Source: Streptomyces sp. NBC_01431
GTDB taxonomy: Bacteria > Actinomycetota > Actinomycetes > Streptomycetales > Streptomycetaceae
Length of the DNA stretch: 64,000 nucleotides
Assembly: GCF_036231355.1 (NCBI RefSeq)
Contig: NZ_CP109496.1
Coordinates: 7,130,001 to 7,194,000 of the forward strand
Reading direction: 5' to 3'
Shown here: positions 8,518 through 17,223 of the stretch, one piece after another
Numbering within the stretch: position 1 is the stretch's first letter
Layout: each line of letters begins with the position of its first letter
Notes under the pieces: model-generated
What the model saw: the letters and a program-made list of their open reading frames with translations, nothing else
The model's database searches: none
What the model was told of the DNA's origin: nothing
Position numbers and translations under genes: made by a program

Positions 8518-10284
8518 TCAGTCTGCCGATGCCGTCCACCCCGTCGCCTCGATCCGGGCGGCGTCCCGCGGGCGGGCCTCGTCGAAGAGCACCCTGCCCT
8601 CCTCGGTGACGCGCAGCGCGTCCACGTACACGCCCCGCCCCACGTACGAGGGCCCCGTCGTGCACCGCCAGCGCAGCCGCACCTCCTGCCCGCGCCAGGC
8701 CGCGAGCTCCGCTGCCACCCGGTGCCAGACCCGCCCGGACCACCCCGCCACCGACCCGGCGAGATGTTCCAGGGGCTGTTCCCCGTTCCGTACGGTGCTG
8801 AACGGCACGGGCCGCCAGGTGGTTCCGGCGTCCGCGGAGGCCTCCAGGAAGGCGCCGGCCGCGCCGGGCTCGGTGTCCCACCACAGGGCGCAGGTCAGCC
8901 GGGCGCCGGCGGTGCGGACGGCCAGCGCGGGCAGCGTGAGGGTGGCGGTCGTCGCGGTGGCCGTGCCCGTGAACCAGGCCGTTCCGCCGTGCTCGGGGCG
9001 GACCGCGACGGCCCGCGCCAGGGCGTTGGCCGCCGCGACGCGCGGCGCGGAACCGGAGCGCCAACTCCGCACCGGATGAACGGAGTTGCCGAGCAGTACG
9101 AGGAACGTGTCGGTGCTCGGGTCGATGACGAGGCTGGTCCCCGTGAACCCGGTGTGCCCCGCGCTGCGCGGTGTCGCCATCGCGCCCATGTACCAGTGCT
9201 GGTAGAGCTCGAAGCCCAGGCCGTGCTCGTGGCCGGGGAAGGCCGTGTTGAAATCCCTGAACAACAGGTCCACGGATGCGGGGGAGAGGATCCGGGCCCG
9301 ACCGTAGGTGCCGCCGTTGAGGAGTGTTCGGGCCAGGACGGCGAGGTCCCAGGCGCAGGAGAACACCCCGGCGTGCCCGGCGACCCCGCCGAGGCCGAAC
9401 GCGTTCTCGTCGTGGACCTCGCCCCACACCAGACCCCGGTCAAGGCCGGACCACGGCTTGCGGGCGTCCTCGGTCGCCGCGATCTTCGGCTTCCAGGACG
9501 CGGGTGGGTTGTAGCGAGTGCGGTGCATCCCGAGTGGAGCAGTGATCTCGTCGTGGAGCAGTGCATCCAGGCGGCGCCCGGTGATCCTCTCCAGGACCAG
9601 CTGGAGGGAGATCAGATTGAGGTCGGAGTAGAGGTATCGCGTGCCGGGCGGATTCGCCGGAGTCTCGTTCCAGATGAGCTTCAGCATCTCCTCGTGCGTC
9701 GCCGCCCCGTACAGGGGGAGCCACTCACGGAACCCCGAGGTGTGCGTGAGCAGTTGACGGATCGTCACACCCGTCTTGCCTGCCGCGCCGAACTCGGGCA
9801 GGTACGAGGCGACCGTCGCCTCCAGCTCCAGGGTGCCGCGCTCGATCTGCTGGACGGCGAGCAGCGCGGTGAACAGTTTCGACACGGAGGCGAGGTCGTA
9901 CACCGTGTCCTCGGCCGCCCTGATCTGCCGCTCGGGTGGGAACTCCACCGCCGTGTCGCTCTTCTCGTCGTACGCCGCATAGCGCACCGCGCTGCCGATG
10001 GGGTGGTGCAGCGCCACCGTCCCGCCGCGCCCGGCGAGCAGCACCGCGCCCGCGTACCAGGGGTGCTCGGGCGAGGGTCCGAGGAACGTCTCGGCGTCCG
10101 CCACCAGGCGGTCCAGGTGCTCGGGCAGCAGCCCGGCCTGTTCGGCGGAGCCGCGCCGCAGCGTCCGTCCGCGCTCCGCGGCGTGCGCCGCGGGCGGCAG
10201 TGAGCCCGCCATCAGGGCGCCCCCCAGTGCCATGGCCGAACCGGCCAGCCGTCGTCTGCTGATGCCCCCGGGGTGATCGGCCAT
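8518..10284 (-). CDS. Tat-exported serine hydrolase (beta-lactamase/class C fold)
   Basis: This 588-residue protein begins MADHPGGISRRRLAG, a twin-arginine signal peptide ending near AHA. The catalytic domain carries SVSK (Ser133, Lys136), a YSDLN motif and an HTGFTG motif standing in for KTG, so it belongs to the class C beta-lactamase/DD-peptidase/esterase fold. The last 160 residues or so are rich in Thr-Ala strands with WDTEPGAAGAFLEASADAGTTW and look like a separate carbohydrate-binding beta-sandwich. The start at 10284 follows GGAAGGTG. The 5' region holds a GAAAG-TAT-CTTTC palindrome. Cell-wall fragment processing is the most likely role; a true penicillinase is unlikely. Confidence 0.85.
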   Translation of the reverse strand: MADHPGGISRRRLAGSAMALGGALMAGSLPPAAHAAERGRTLRRGSAEQAGLLPEHLDRLVADAETFLGPSPEHPWYAGAVLLAGRGGTVALHHPIGSAVRYAAYDEKSDTAVEFPPERQIRAAEDTVYDLASVSKLFTALLAVQQIERGTLELEATVASYLPEFGAAGKTGVTIRQLLTHTSGFREWLPLYGAATHEEMLKLIWNETPANPPGTRYLYSDLNLISLQLVLERITGRRLDALLHDEITAPLGMHRTRYNPPASWKPKIAATEDARKPWSGLDRGLVWGEVHDENAFGLGGVAGHAGVFSCAWDLAVLARTLLNGGTYGRARILSPASVDLLFRDFNTAFPGHEHGLGFELYQHWYMGAMATPRSAGHTGFTGTSLVIDPSTDTFLVLLGNSVHPVRSWRSGSAPRVAAANALARAVAVRPEHGGTAWFTGTATATTATLTLPALAVRTAGARLTCALWWDTEPGAAGAFLEASADAGTTWRPVPFSTVRNGEQPLEHLAGSVAGWSGRVWHRVAAELAAWRGQEVRLRWRCTTGPSYVGRGVYVDALRVTEEGRVLFDEARPRDAARIEATGWTASAD

Positions 10285-10310
10285 CGGTGCGAACACCTTC
10301 CTGACGCGGT

Positions 10311-10323
10311 GAAAGTATCTTTC
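10311..10323. promoter_or_regulatory. Palindromic operator GAAAG-TAT-CTTTC
   Basis: A perfect 5-base inverted repeat with a 3-base spacer lies 27 bases upstream of the serine hydrolase start. AT-rich GAAAnnnTTTC palindromes are typical of RpiR-family (MurR-like) repressors that sense cell-wall amino sugars. The palindrome is certain; the identity of the regulator is inference. Confidence 0.45.
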
Positions 10324-10405
10324 GGGATCACATGCAACATCCGGAACTTTCTTCCCGGGGGTGGCCCGTGTCAACCAGCGGGCACAGGCGACGCGCCCGG
10401 CAAAG

Positions 10406-10427
10406 AATCTGACGCAGCATCAGAAAA
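10406..10427. promoter_or_regulatory. Shared operator copy 1, AATCTGAC-N6-TCAGAAAA
   Basis: This 22-base element matches the one at 20460-20481 in 16 of 16 flanking positions (AATCTGAC and TCAGAAAA), with the same 6-base spacing and a different core. The inner TCTGA and TCAGA arms form an inverted repeat, as expected for a dimeric TetR-type repressor. It lies 40 bases before the nitronate monooxygenase start. Confidence 0.65.
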
Positions 10428-10467
10428 TCTCTTCCCTCGTCGCTCCCGCTGCGGCATCCTGCGCCCC

Positions 10468-11577
10468 ATGCAGACGGAGCTGAGCAAGAAACTGGGAGTC
10501 GAGTACGCCGTCTTCGGCTTCACGCCGTTTCCGGCCGTGGCCGCTGCCATCACCCGGGCCGGCGGATTCGGTGTGCTCGGCGCGGTCCGCTACACCGCCC
10601 CCGACGACCTCGCCCGCGACCTCGACTGGATGCAGGAGCACACCGGCGGGCTGCCGTACGGCCTCGACGTGGTGATGCCCGCCAAGAAGGTCGAGGGGGT
10701 CGGCGAGGCCGAGGTCGAAGCCATGATCCCCGCCGGGCACCGGCAGTTCGTGGCGGACACCCTGGCCAAGTACGGCGTCCCCGAACTCGCCGAGGGCGAG
10801 GCGTCCGGCTGGCGCATCACGGGCTGGATGGAACAGGTGGCCCGCGGCCAGCTCGACGTCGCCTTCGACTACCCGATCAAGCTGCTCGCCAACGCGCTCG
10901 GTTCGCCGCCCGCCGACGTCGTCCAGCGCGCCCACGACAACGGCGTGCTCGTCGCCGCCCTCGCGGGCAGCGCCCGCCACGCCCGCCACCACGCCGACGC
11001 GGGCATCGACGTCGTCGTGGCCCAGGGCTACGAGGCCGGCGGCCACACCGGCGAGATCGCCTCCATGGTGCTCGTCCCCGAAGTGGTCGATGCCGTCGGG
11101 CCGCTGCCCGTGCTGGCAGCCGGAGGCATCGGCAGCGGTGAACAGATCGCCGCCGGGCTCGCGCTCGGCGCCCAGGGCGTCTGGCTCGGCTCGCTCTGGC
11201 TCACCACCACCGAGGCCGACCTGCACTCGCGCGCACTGACCCGCAAGCTGCTCGCGGCCGGCTCCGCGGACACCGTCCGCTCCCGCGCGCTCACCGGCAA
11301 GCCCGCCCGCCAGCTGCGTACCGACTGGACCGACGCCTGGGACGACCCGAGCGGCCCCGGCACCCTGCCCATGCCACTCCAGGGTCTCCTCGTGGCCGAA
11401 GCCGTCTCCCGCATCCAGAAGTACGAGGTCGAGCCGCTGCTCGGCACCCCGGTCGGCCAGATCGTCGGGAGGATGACGAGCGAACGCAGCGTCCAGGAGG
11501 TCTTCGACGACCTGACGCGCGGCTTCGAGCGGGCCATCGACCGCATCAACCGCATCGCGGGGAGGGAGACCCGATGA
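10468..11577 (+). CDS. Nitronate monooxygenase-family FMN oxidoreductase
   Basis: This 369-residue FMN-dependent TIM-barrel protein has AGGFGVLGAVRY near the N-terminus, QGYEAGGHTGE with the family His, and AAGGIGSGEQIAAGLALGAQGVWLGSLW as phosphate-binding loop. The ATG at 10468 has no Shine-Dalgarno and lies downstream of the shared operator, which suggests a leaderless or short-leader transcript. It overlaps the next gene by ATGA, so the two are translationally coupled. Coupling to an acyl-CoA synthetase suggests a lipid role rather than nitroalkane detoxification. Mycobacterial IpdC (Rv3553), a steroid-ring enzyme, belongs to the same family, but orthology cannot be claimed here. Confidence 0.85.
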   Translation: MQTELSKKLGVEYAVFGFTPFPAVAAAITRAGGFGVLGAVRYTAPDDLARDLDWMQEHTGGLPYGLDVVMPAKKVEGVGEAEVEAMIPAGHRQFVADTLAKYGVPELAEGEASGWRITGWMEQVARGQLDVAFDYPIKLLANALGSPPADVVQRAHDNGVLVAALAGSARHARHHADAGIDVVVAQGYEAGGHTGEIASMVLVPEVVDAVGPLPVLAAGGIGSGEQIAAGLALGAQGVWLGSLWLTTTEADLHSRALTRKLLAAGSADTVRSRALTGKPARQLRTDWTDAWDDPSGPGTLPMPLQGLLVAEAVSRIQKYEVEPLLGTPVGQIVGRMTSERSVQEVFDDLTRGFERAIDRINRIAGRETR

Positions 11578-13124
11578 ACCAGCCCCCCAACGGATTCTGG
11601 GCCCAGGCCGCCGCCGACCCCAGCCGCCGCGTCCTCATCGCCCCGGACGGCGAGGAATGGACCGCGGGACGGCTGCACGCCGCCGCCAACCAGCTCGTAC
11701 ACGGGCTCAGGGCCGCGGGCCTTGAGCGCGGCGACGCGTTCGCGGTCGTGCTGCCCAACGGAGTCGAGTTCTTCACCGCCTACCTCGCCGCGTCCCAAGC
11801 CGGCTTCTACCTCGTCCCCGTCAACCACCACCTCGTCGGCCCGGAGATCGCCTGGATCGTCGCCGACTCGGGCGCCAAGGTCCTCATCGCGCACGAGCGG
11901 TTCGCCGAGGCGGCCACGGCGGCGGCCGACGAGGCGAAGCTGCCCGCCACCCACCGCTACTCCGTCGGCACCGTCGCCGGATTCACGCCGTACGCCCAAC
12001 TCCTGCATGGCCAGAGCGAGTTGGTGCCAGGCGACCGCACGCTCGGCTGGGTCATGAACTACACCTCCGGCACCACCGGACGCCCCCGCGGCATCCGCCG
12101 CCCGCTCCCCGGCAAGCTGCCCGAGGAGACCTACCTCGGCGGCTTCCTCGGCATCTTCGGCATCAAGCCGTATCAGGACAACGTGCACCTGGTGTGCTCG
12201 CCGCTCTACCACACGGCGGTCCTCCAGTTCGCCGGCGCCTCCCTGCACATCGGCCACCGCATCGTCCTCATGGACAAGTGGACGCCCGAAGAGATGCTGC
12301 GCCTCATCGACCAACACGCCTGCACGCACACCCACATGGTGCCGACCCAGTTCCACCGGCTCCTCTCGCTGCCCGACCAGGTGAAGGCGCGCTACGACGT
12401 CTCCTCGATGCGGCACGCCATCCACGGCGCGGCGCCCTGCCCCGACCACGTGAAGCGGGCCATGATCGACTGGTGGGGGAGCTGCGTCGAGGAGTACTAC
12501 GCGGCCAGTGAGGGCGGCGGCGCGTTCGCCACCGCCGAGGACTGGCTGAAGAAGCCGGGCACGGTCGGAAGGGCCTGGCCCATCAGCGAGCTCGCGGTCT
12601 TCGACGACGACGGCAACCGGCTGGCGCCGGGCGAACTCGGCACCGTCTACATGAAGATGTCGACCGGCGGCTTCAGCTACCACAAGGACGAGGGCAAGAC
12701 GAAGAAGAACCGCATCGGAGACTTCTTCACCGTGGGCGACCTCGGCTACCTGGACGAGGACAGCTACCTCTTCCTGCGCGACCGCAAGATCGACATGATC
12801 ATTTCGGGCGGCGTCAACATCTACCCGGCCGAGATCGAGGCCGCCCTGCTGACCCACCCGGCCGTCGCGGACGCCGCGGCCTTCGGCATCCCGCACGCCG
12901 ACTGGGGTGAGGAGGTCAAGGCGGTGGTCGAAGTGGCGCACGGCCACCGGGCCGACGACGCGCTCGCCGCCGGGATACTCGCCCACTGCGAACGCCTCCT
13001 GGCACGCTACAAGCGGCCCAGGACCGTCGACTTCATCGAGACGATGCCCCGCGACCCGAACGGCAAGCTGTACAAACGACGGCTGCGCGAACCGTATTGG
13101 GAGGGCTTCGAGCGCGCGATGTGA
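11574..13124 (+). CDS. Acyl-CoA synthetase (FadD family, FadD4-like)
   Basis: This 516-residue ANL-superfamily enzyme would activate a carboxylic acid to its CoA thioester through an acyl-adenylate. It has the P-loop YTSGTTGRPRG, the EYYAASEGGG adenine motif, GDLGYLDEDSYLFLRDRKIDMIISGGVNIYPAEIE at the domain hinge and the catalytic Lys in NGKLYKRRLR. It starts four bases inside the preceding oxidoreductase gene. Overall form recalls FadD4/bile-acid-CoA-ligase-like enzymes. Chain length or sterol specificity cannot be read from sequence. Confidence 0.88.
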   Translation: MNQPPNGFWAQAAADPSRRVLIAPDGEEWTAGRLHAAANQLVHGLRAAGLERGDAFAVVLPNGVEFFTAYLAASQAGFYLVPVNHHLVGPEIAWIVADSGAKVLIAHERFAEAATAAADEAKLPATHRYSVGTVAGFTPYAQLLHGQSELVPGDRTLGWVMNYTSGTTGRPRGIRRPLPGKLPEETYLGGFLGIFGIKPYQDNVHLVCSPLYHTAVLQFAGASLHIGHRIVLMDKWTPEEMLRLIDQHACTHTHMVPTQFHRLLSLPDQVKARYDVSSMRHAIHGAAPCPDHVKRAMIDWWGSCVEEYYAASEGGGAFATAEDWLKKPGTVGRAWPISELAVFDDDGNRLAPGELGTVYMKMSTGGFSYHKDEGKTKKNRIGDFFTVGDLGYLDEDSYLFLRDRKIDMIISGGVNIYPAEIEAALLTHPAVADAAAFGIPHADWGEEVKAVVEVAHGHRADDALAAGILAHCERLLARYKRPRTVDFIETMPRDPNGKLYKRRLREPYWEGFERAM

Positions 13125-13228
13125 CCCGGGGAACACCGGCCCCGCTCCGCTGGCGAAGGTGCCCGCCGTCGAGTTGAATGGCGCGGCAGCCGCCGCGGGC
13201 GGCGCCGTACCGGGAGGTGGCACAGAAG

Positions 13229-14098
13229 ATGGTGGCGGAGCTGGCCGAGGAGTTCGAGGAACACCGGCCGGTGCTGCGCGGGCTCGCCTACCGGATGCTC
13301 GGCTCGCTGTGGGACGCCGACGACGTCGTCCAGGACGCCTACCTGCGCTGGAGCAGGGTCGACCGCGCCGAGGTCAGGGACGCGCGCGGCTTCCTCATCA
13401 CCGTCGTCTCACGCCTCGCCATCGACCAGCTGCGCTCGGCGCGGGTGACCCGCGAGGCCTACGTGGGGCCGTGGCTGCCCGAGCCCGTCGCCACCAACGA
13501 GCTCGGCCCGCTGGACACCGCGGAGCTGCGCGACACGATCGCCTTCGCCACGGTCCACCTCATGGAACGGCTCACCCCGCCGGAACGCGCCGTGTTCGTG
13601 CTGCGCGAGGCCTTCCAGCTGCCATACGAGGAGATCGCGGCCATCGTGGACGCGAGCGTCGTCAACTGCCGCCAGATGTACACCAGGGCCGGGCGCCATC
13701 TGGCCGCCGGGCGCGACCGCTTCCCGCTGTCCGACGACGAACACGCCAAGCTGCTCACGCGCTTCCTGCAAGCCGCGCAGGGCGGCGACCTCGGCGCGCT
13801 CACCGAACTGCTCGCCGAGGACGTGGTGGCCTGGTCGGACGGCGGAGGCAAGGTCACCGCGGCGCGCCGCCCCGTCACCGGCCGCAAGAAGGTGGTCGCC
13901 TTCCTCACCGGCCTGCTCAACCGGTACGAGCTGGAAGGCTTCGAGGTCCTCGACATCAACGGCGCCCCCGCCCTGTGCATCACCGCGGACGGGCAGCGCC
14001 AGATCGCCGCGTTCTCCTTCCGCGACGGACGGATCGACAACATCTACGCGGTCCGCAACCCCGACAAGCTCACCCGCCTGGACGGCCCCGCCCGCTGA
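13229..14098 (+). CDS. ECF41-type RNA polymerase sigma factor with SnoaL-like tail
   Basis: The protein is about 289 residues. Sigma region 2 (RPVLRGLAYRMLGSLWDADDVVQDAYLRW) and region 4 (LTPPERAVFVLREAFQLPYEEIAAIVDASVVNCRQMYTRAGRHL) are followed by about 110 residues with the SnoaL/NTF2-like pattern (LLAEDVVAWSDGGGKVTAARRPVTG, then FSFRDGRIDNIYAVRNPDKL). That tail is the built-in regulator of ECF41 sigma factors. The ATG at 13229 was chosen because GGAGGTG lies nine bases upstream. ECF41 members are usually beside a CMD/oxidoreductase/SnoaL gene; the only CMD gene here is 11 kb away. Confidence 0.88.
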   Translation: MVAELAEEFEEHRPVLRGLAYRMLGSLWDADDVVQDAYLRWSRVDRAEVRDARGFLITVVSRLAIDQLRSARVTREAYVGPWLPEPVATNELGPLDTAELRDTIAFATVHLMERLTPPERAVFVLREAFQLPYEEIAAIVDASVVNCRQMYTRAGRHLAAGRDRFPLSDDEHAKLLTRFLQAAQGGDLGALTELLAEDVVAWSDGGGKVTAARRPVTGRKKVVAFLTGLLNRYELEGFEVLDINGAPALCITADGQRQIAAFSFRDGRIDNIYAVRNPDKLTRLDGPAR

Positions 14099-14170
14099 GG
14101 CCTCCCGCGGCGCGCGGGGCCCGGACAGCAATGTCTTGACCTCGCGCGCGCGGCCACCCAGGATCCAGCC

Positions 14171-15661
14171 ATGAACGAGGTACGCAGCAGCACCGTCGAC
14201 GGCATCGTGCGCCGCAGCGCCCGGCGCGCCCCGGAACGCATCGCGGTGCGGTACGCGGACCGCGCTTGGACCTACGCCCAACTCGACGCGGCCGTCTCCA
14301 CGGCGGCCGCCGTCCTCACCGCCCACGGCCTGCGCGCGGGCGAGAGGGTCGCGACGTACGGCCACAACTCGGACGCCTATCTGATCGCGTTCCTCGCCTG
14401 CGCACGGGCCGGGTTCATCCACGTCCCGGTCAACCACAACCTCACCGGCGATGACCTCGCGTACATCCTGGGGCAGTCCGGCACCTCGCTCGTCCTCACC
14501 GACCCCGCCCTCGCCGATCGGGTGCCCGCCGGGTTCCCGGTGCGGCACCTGCGGGACAGCGCGGACTCCCTGCTCACGGCGCTGGCCGAGCCGCGCCCGT
14601 ACGAGCGCGAGGGCGGCGCGGACGAACTCGTCCAGCTCCTCTACACCTCGGGGACCACCGCGCTCGCGAAGGGCGCGATGATGACCCACCGGGCGCTGGT
14701 CCACGAGTACCTCTCCGCCATCACCGCGCTCGATCTGCGCGAGAGCGACCGGCCGGTGCACTCGCTCCCGCTCTACCACTCGGCGCAGATGCACGTCTTC
14801 CTGGTGCCGTACCTGGCGGTGGGCGCCGAGAACACCATCCTGGACGCGCCGGACGCGGGCCGGATCTTCGACCTGGTGGAGAGCGGGCGCGCGGACTCGC
14901 TCTTCGCGCCGCCCACCGTGTGGATCGGCCTGGCGGGGCACCCCGAGTTCGCGTCCCGCGACCTGAGCGGTCTGCGCAAGGCGTACTACGGGGCCTCGAT
15001 CATGCCGGTTCCGGTCCTGGAGCGGCTGCGCGAGCGGTTGCCGGGGCTCGCCTTCTACAACTGCTTCGGGCAGAGCGAGATCGGGCCGCTCGCCACCGTG
15101 CTCGGGCCCGCCGAGCACGAGGGGCGCCTTGACTCCTGCGGGCGCCCCGTGCTCTTCGTGGAGGCGAAGGTCGTGGACGAGAGCGGCGAGGCGGTGCCCG
15201 ACGGCACGGTGGGCGAAGTGGTCTACCGCTCCCCGCAGTTGTGCGAGGGCTACTGGGACAAGCCGGCCGAGACCGAGGAGGCCTTCCGGGGCGGCTGGTT
15301 CCACTCCGGCGACCTCGCGGTGCGCGACAGCGAGGGCTACTTCACGGTGGTCGACCGGGTGAAGGACGTCATCAACTCCGGGGGCGTTCTCATCGCCTCC
15401 CGCCAGGTCGAGGACGCGCTCTACACCCATCCGGCCGTCGCCGAGGCAGCGGTCGTCGGGCTGCCCGACGACCGCTGGATCGAAGCGGTCACCGCCTTCG
15501 TCGTTGCGCGCGGCCCGGTCACCGAGGCCGAACTCATCGGCCACGCCCGCGAACTGCTCGCCGCCTTCAAGGCACCCAAACGGGTCCTGTTCGTGGACGA
15601 GTTGCCGCGCAACGCGAGCGGGAAGATCCTCAAGCGCGAACTGCGCGACCGCCTCGCCTGA
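14171..15661 (+). CDS. AMP-dependent acyl-CoA synthetase/ligase
   Basis: This 496-residue ANL enzyme has YTSGTTALAKGAMMTH as P-loop, YNCFGQSEIGP as the A5 motif, SGDLAVRDSEGYFTVVDRVKDVINSGGVLIASRQVED at the hinge and a C-terminal catalytic Lys in ASGKILKRELR. In the P-loop, ALAKG replaces the more common xPKG. It has its own intergenic region downstream of the sigma factor and is convergent with paaK. It could activate a fatty or aromatic acid; the substrate is not predictable. Confidence 0.87.
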   Translation: MNEVRSSTVDGIVRRSARRAPERIAVRYADRAWTYAQLDAAVSTAAAVLTAHGLRAGERVATYGHNSDAYLIAFLACARAGFIHVPVNHNLTGDDLAYILGQSGTSLVLTDPALADRVPAGFPVRHLRDSADSLLTALAEPRPYEREGGADELVQLLYTSGTTALAKGAMMTHRALVHEYLSAITALDLRESDRPVHSLPLYHSAQMHVFLVPYLAVGAENTILDAPDAGRIFDLVESGRADSLFAPPTVWIGLAGHPEFASRDLSGLRKAYYGASIMPVPVLERLRERLPGLAFYNCFGQSEIGPLATVLGPAEHEGRLDSCGRPVLFVEAKVVDESGEAVPDGTVGEVVYRSPQLCEGYWDKPAETEEAFRGGWFHSGDLAVRDSEGYFTVVDRVKDVINSGGVLIASRQVEDALYTHPAVAEAAVVGLPDDRWIEAVTAFVVARGPVTEAELIGHARELLAAFKAPKRVLFVDELPRNASGKILKRELRDRLA

Positions 15662-15710
15662 CGCCCGCCCCAGCAGGCCAGGCCCCAAGTGGCTTGCCCG
15701 GGGCCCGCGC

Positions 15711-17003
15711 TCACCCCCGCTGCGGCCGCAGGTCGACGATCCGCTTGAACTTGCCCACCGAGCGCTCGATGGTCCCCGGGTCCACGACCTCTACCTCCAC
15801 CGAGACGCCGATGCCGTCCTTGACGGCCGCGACGATCGAGCGCGCCGCCGCCTCCCGGCGCTCGGGCGGGGTGTCCGCGCGGGCCTCCACCCGTACCGTC
15901 AGCGCGTCGAGCCGGCCCTGGCGGGTCAGGCGCAGCTGGAAGTGCGGGGCCACGCCCGGCGTGCGCAGCACGATCTCCTCGATCTGGGTGGGGAAGAGGT
16001 TCACCCCGCGCACGATCACCAGGTCGTCGCTGCGCCCGGTGATCCTCTCCATCCGCCTGAACACCCGGGCCGTACCGGGCAGCAGCCGCGTCAGGTCCCG
16101 CGTCCGGTAGCGGATCACCGGCATCGCCTCCTTGGTGAGCGAGGTGAAGACCAGCTCGCCCCGCTCCCCGTCCGGCAGCACCTCGCCGGTGAGGGGGTCG
16201 ACGACCTCCGGATAGAAGTGGTCCTCCCAGATGTGCAGGCCGTCCTTGGTCTCCACGCACTCCTGGGCGACGCCGGGCCCCATGACCTCGGAGAGCCCGT
16301 AGATGTCGACCGCGTCGATGGCGAACCGCTCCTCGATCTCGCGGCGCATCTCCTCGGTCCACGGCTCGGCGCCGAAGATGCCGACCCGGAGCGAGGTCGT
16401 CCGGGGGTCGATGCCCTGCCGTTCGAACTCGTCGAGCAGCGTCAGCATGTAGGAGGGCGTGACCATGATGATCTCGGGACGGAAGTCCTGGATCAGCTGG
16501 ACCTGACGGGCCGTCATGCCGCCGGAGGCGGGGATCACCGTGCAGCCGAGCCGCTCGGCCCCGTAGTGCGCGCCGAGCCCGCCGGTGAACAGGCCGTATC
16601 CGTAAGCCACATGGACCTTGTGGCCGGGCCGGCCGCCCGCTGCGCGGATCGAGCGGGCCACCACGTCCGCCCAGGTGTCCAGATCGCGCTGGGTGTAGCC
16701 GACGACGGTCGGGCGTCCCGTCGTGCCGCTGGAGGCGTGGATGCGGCGGATGTCCGTCTCGGGGACCGCGAACATCCCGAAGGGGTAGTGGTCGCGCAGA
16801 TCGCTTTTGGCGGTGAACGGAAAGCGGGCCAGATCGGCGAGCGAGGCGCAGTCCTCGGGCCGGACGCCGGCCTTGTCGAAGGCCTCGCGGTAGAACCCGA
16901 CGTGGTCGTAGGCGTGGCGCAGCGTGGCACGCAGCCTGTCGAGCTGTAGCGCCTCCAGCTCCGCGCGGTCCATCCGCTCCGCCGCGTCCAGCACCTGTGC
17001 CAT
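15711..17003 (-). CDS. paaK: Phenylacetate-CoA ligase
   Basis: The 430-residue protein converts phenylacetate (or a related aryl acid) to its CoA ester. It shows the PaaK N-terminus (LQLDRLRATLRHAYDHVGFYREAFDKAGV), the SSGTTGRPTVVGYT P-loop, the DIYGLSEVMGPGVAQEC motif and the C-terminal SVGKFKRIVDLR lysine segment. Length is normal for the family. GGGAG lies six bases before the ATG. No paaABCDE ring-epoxidase or other paa genes are nearby, so this is an orphan copy. A palindrome resembling the PaaR operator lies 48 bases upstream. Confidence 0.93.
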   Translation of the reverse strand: MAQVLDAAERMDRAELEALQLDRLRATLRHAYDHVGFYREAFDKAGVRPEDCASLADLARFPFTAKSDLRDHYPFGMFAVPETDIRRIHASSGTTGRPTVVGYTQRDLDTWADVVARSIRAAGGRPGHKVHVAYGYGLFTGGLGAHYGAERLGCTVIPASGGMTARQVQLIQDFRPEIIMVTPSYMLTLLDEFERQGIDPRTTSLRVGIFGAEPWTEEMRREIEERFAIDAVDIYGLSEVMGPGVAQECVETKDGLHIWEDHFYPEVVDPLTGEVLPDGERGELVFTSLTKEAMPVIRYRTRDLTRLLPGTARVFRRMERITGRSDDLVIVRGVNLFPTQIEEIVLRTPGVAPHFQLRLTRQGRLDALTVRVEARADTPPERREAAARSIVAAVKDGIGVSVEVEVVDPGTIERSVGKFKRIVDLRPQRG

Positions 17004-17050
17004 CGTGCGCTCCCGTCCTCACTCCGTCCCGCACGGGACGACGAATCGGG

Positions 17051-17068
17051 CGACCGATCATTCGGTCG
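17051..17068. promoter_or_regulatory. PaaR-like operator CGACCGA-TCAT-TCGGTCG
   Basis: A perfect 7-base inverted repeat with a 4-base spacer contains the ACCG-N6-CGGT core described for the TetR-family phenylacetate repressor PaaR in actinobacteria. It lies in the paaK promoter, upstream of the start on the minus strand. The palindrome is visible; the PaaR assignment rests on the core and on the gene it precedes. Confidence 0.6.
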
Positions 17069-17223
17069 TTCCGTATCGGAGCAGTAATTCAGCCAGCCCA
17101 GGGGCGCGTCAAGGCCTGTGGACAACACGGCGCGCAGCCGTGCGGCGCGACCGGACGGGTCAAGGTCGCGCTGTGGGCGAAAGGGATTGCCGAGTGTGCC
17201 GGACGGCTGTGAGGATCGATCGC

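Noticed and set aside
7270..10203. Plus-strand open frame of 977 codons across the flavoprotein and serine hydrolase genes
   Set aside because: It overlaps two well-supported genes out of frame and encodes Arg/Pro-rich low-complexity sequence without domains.
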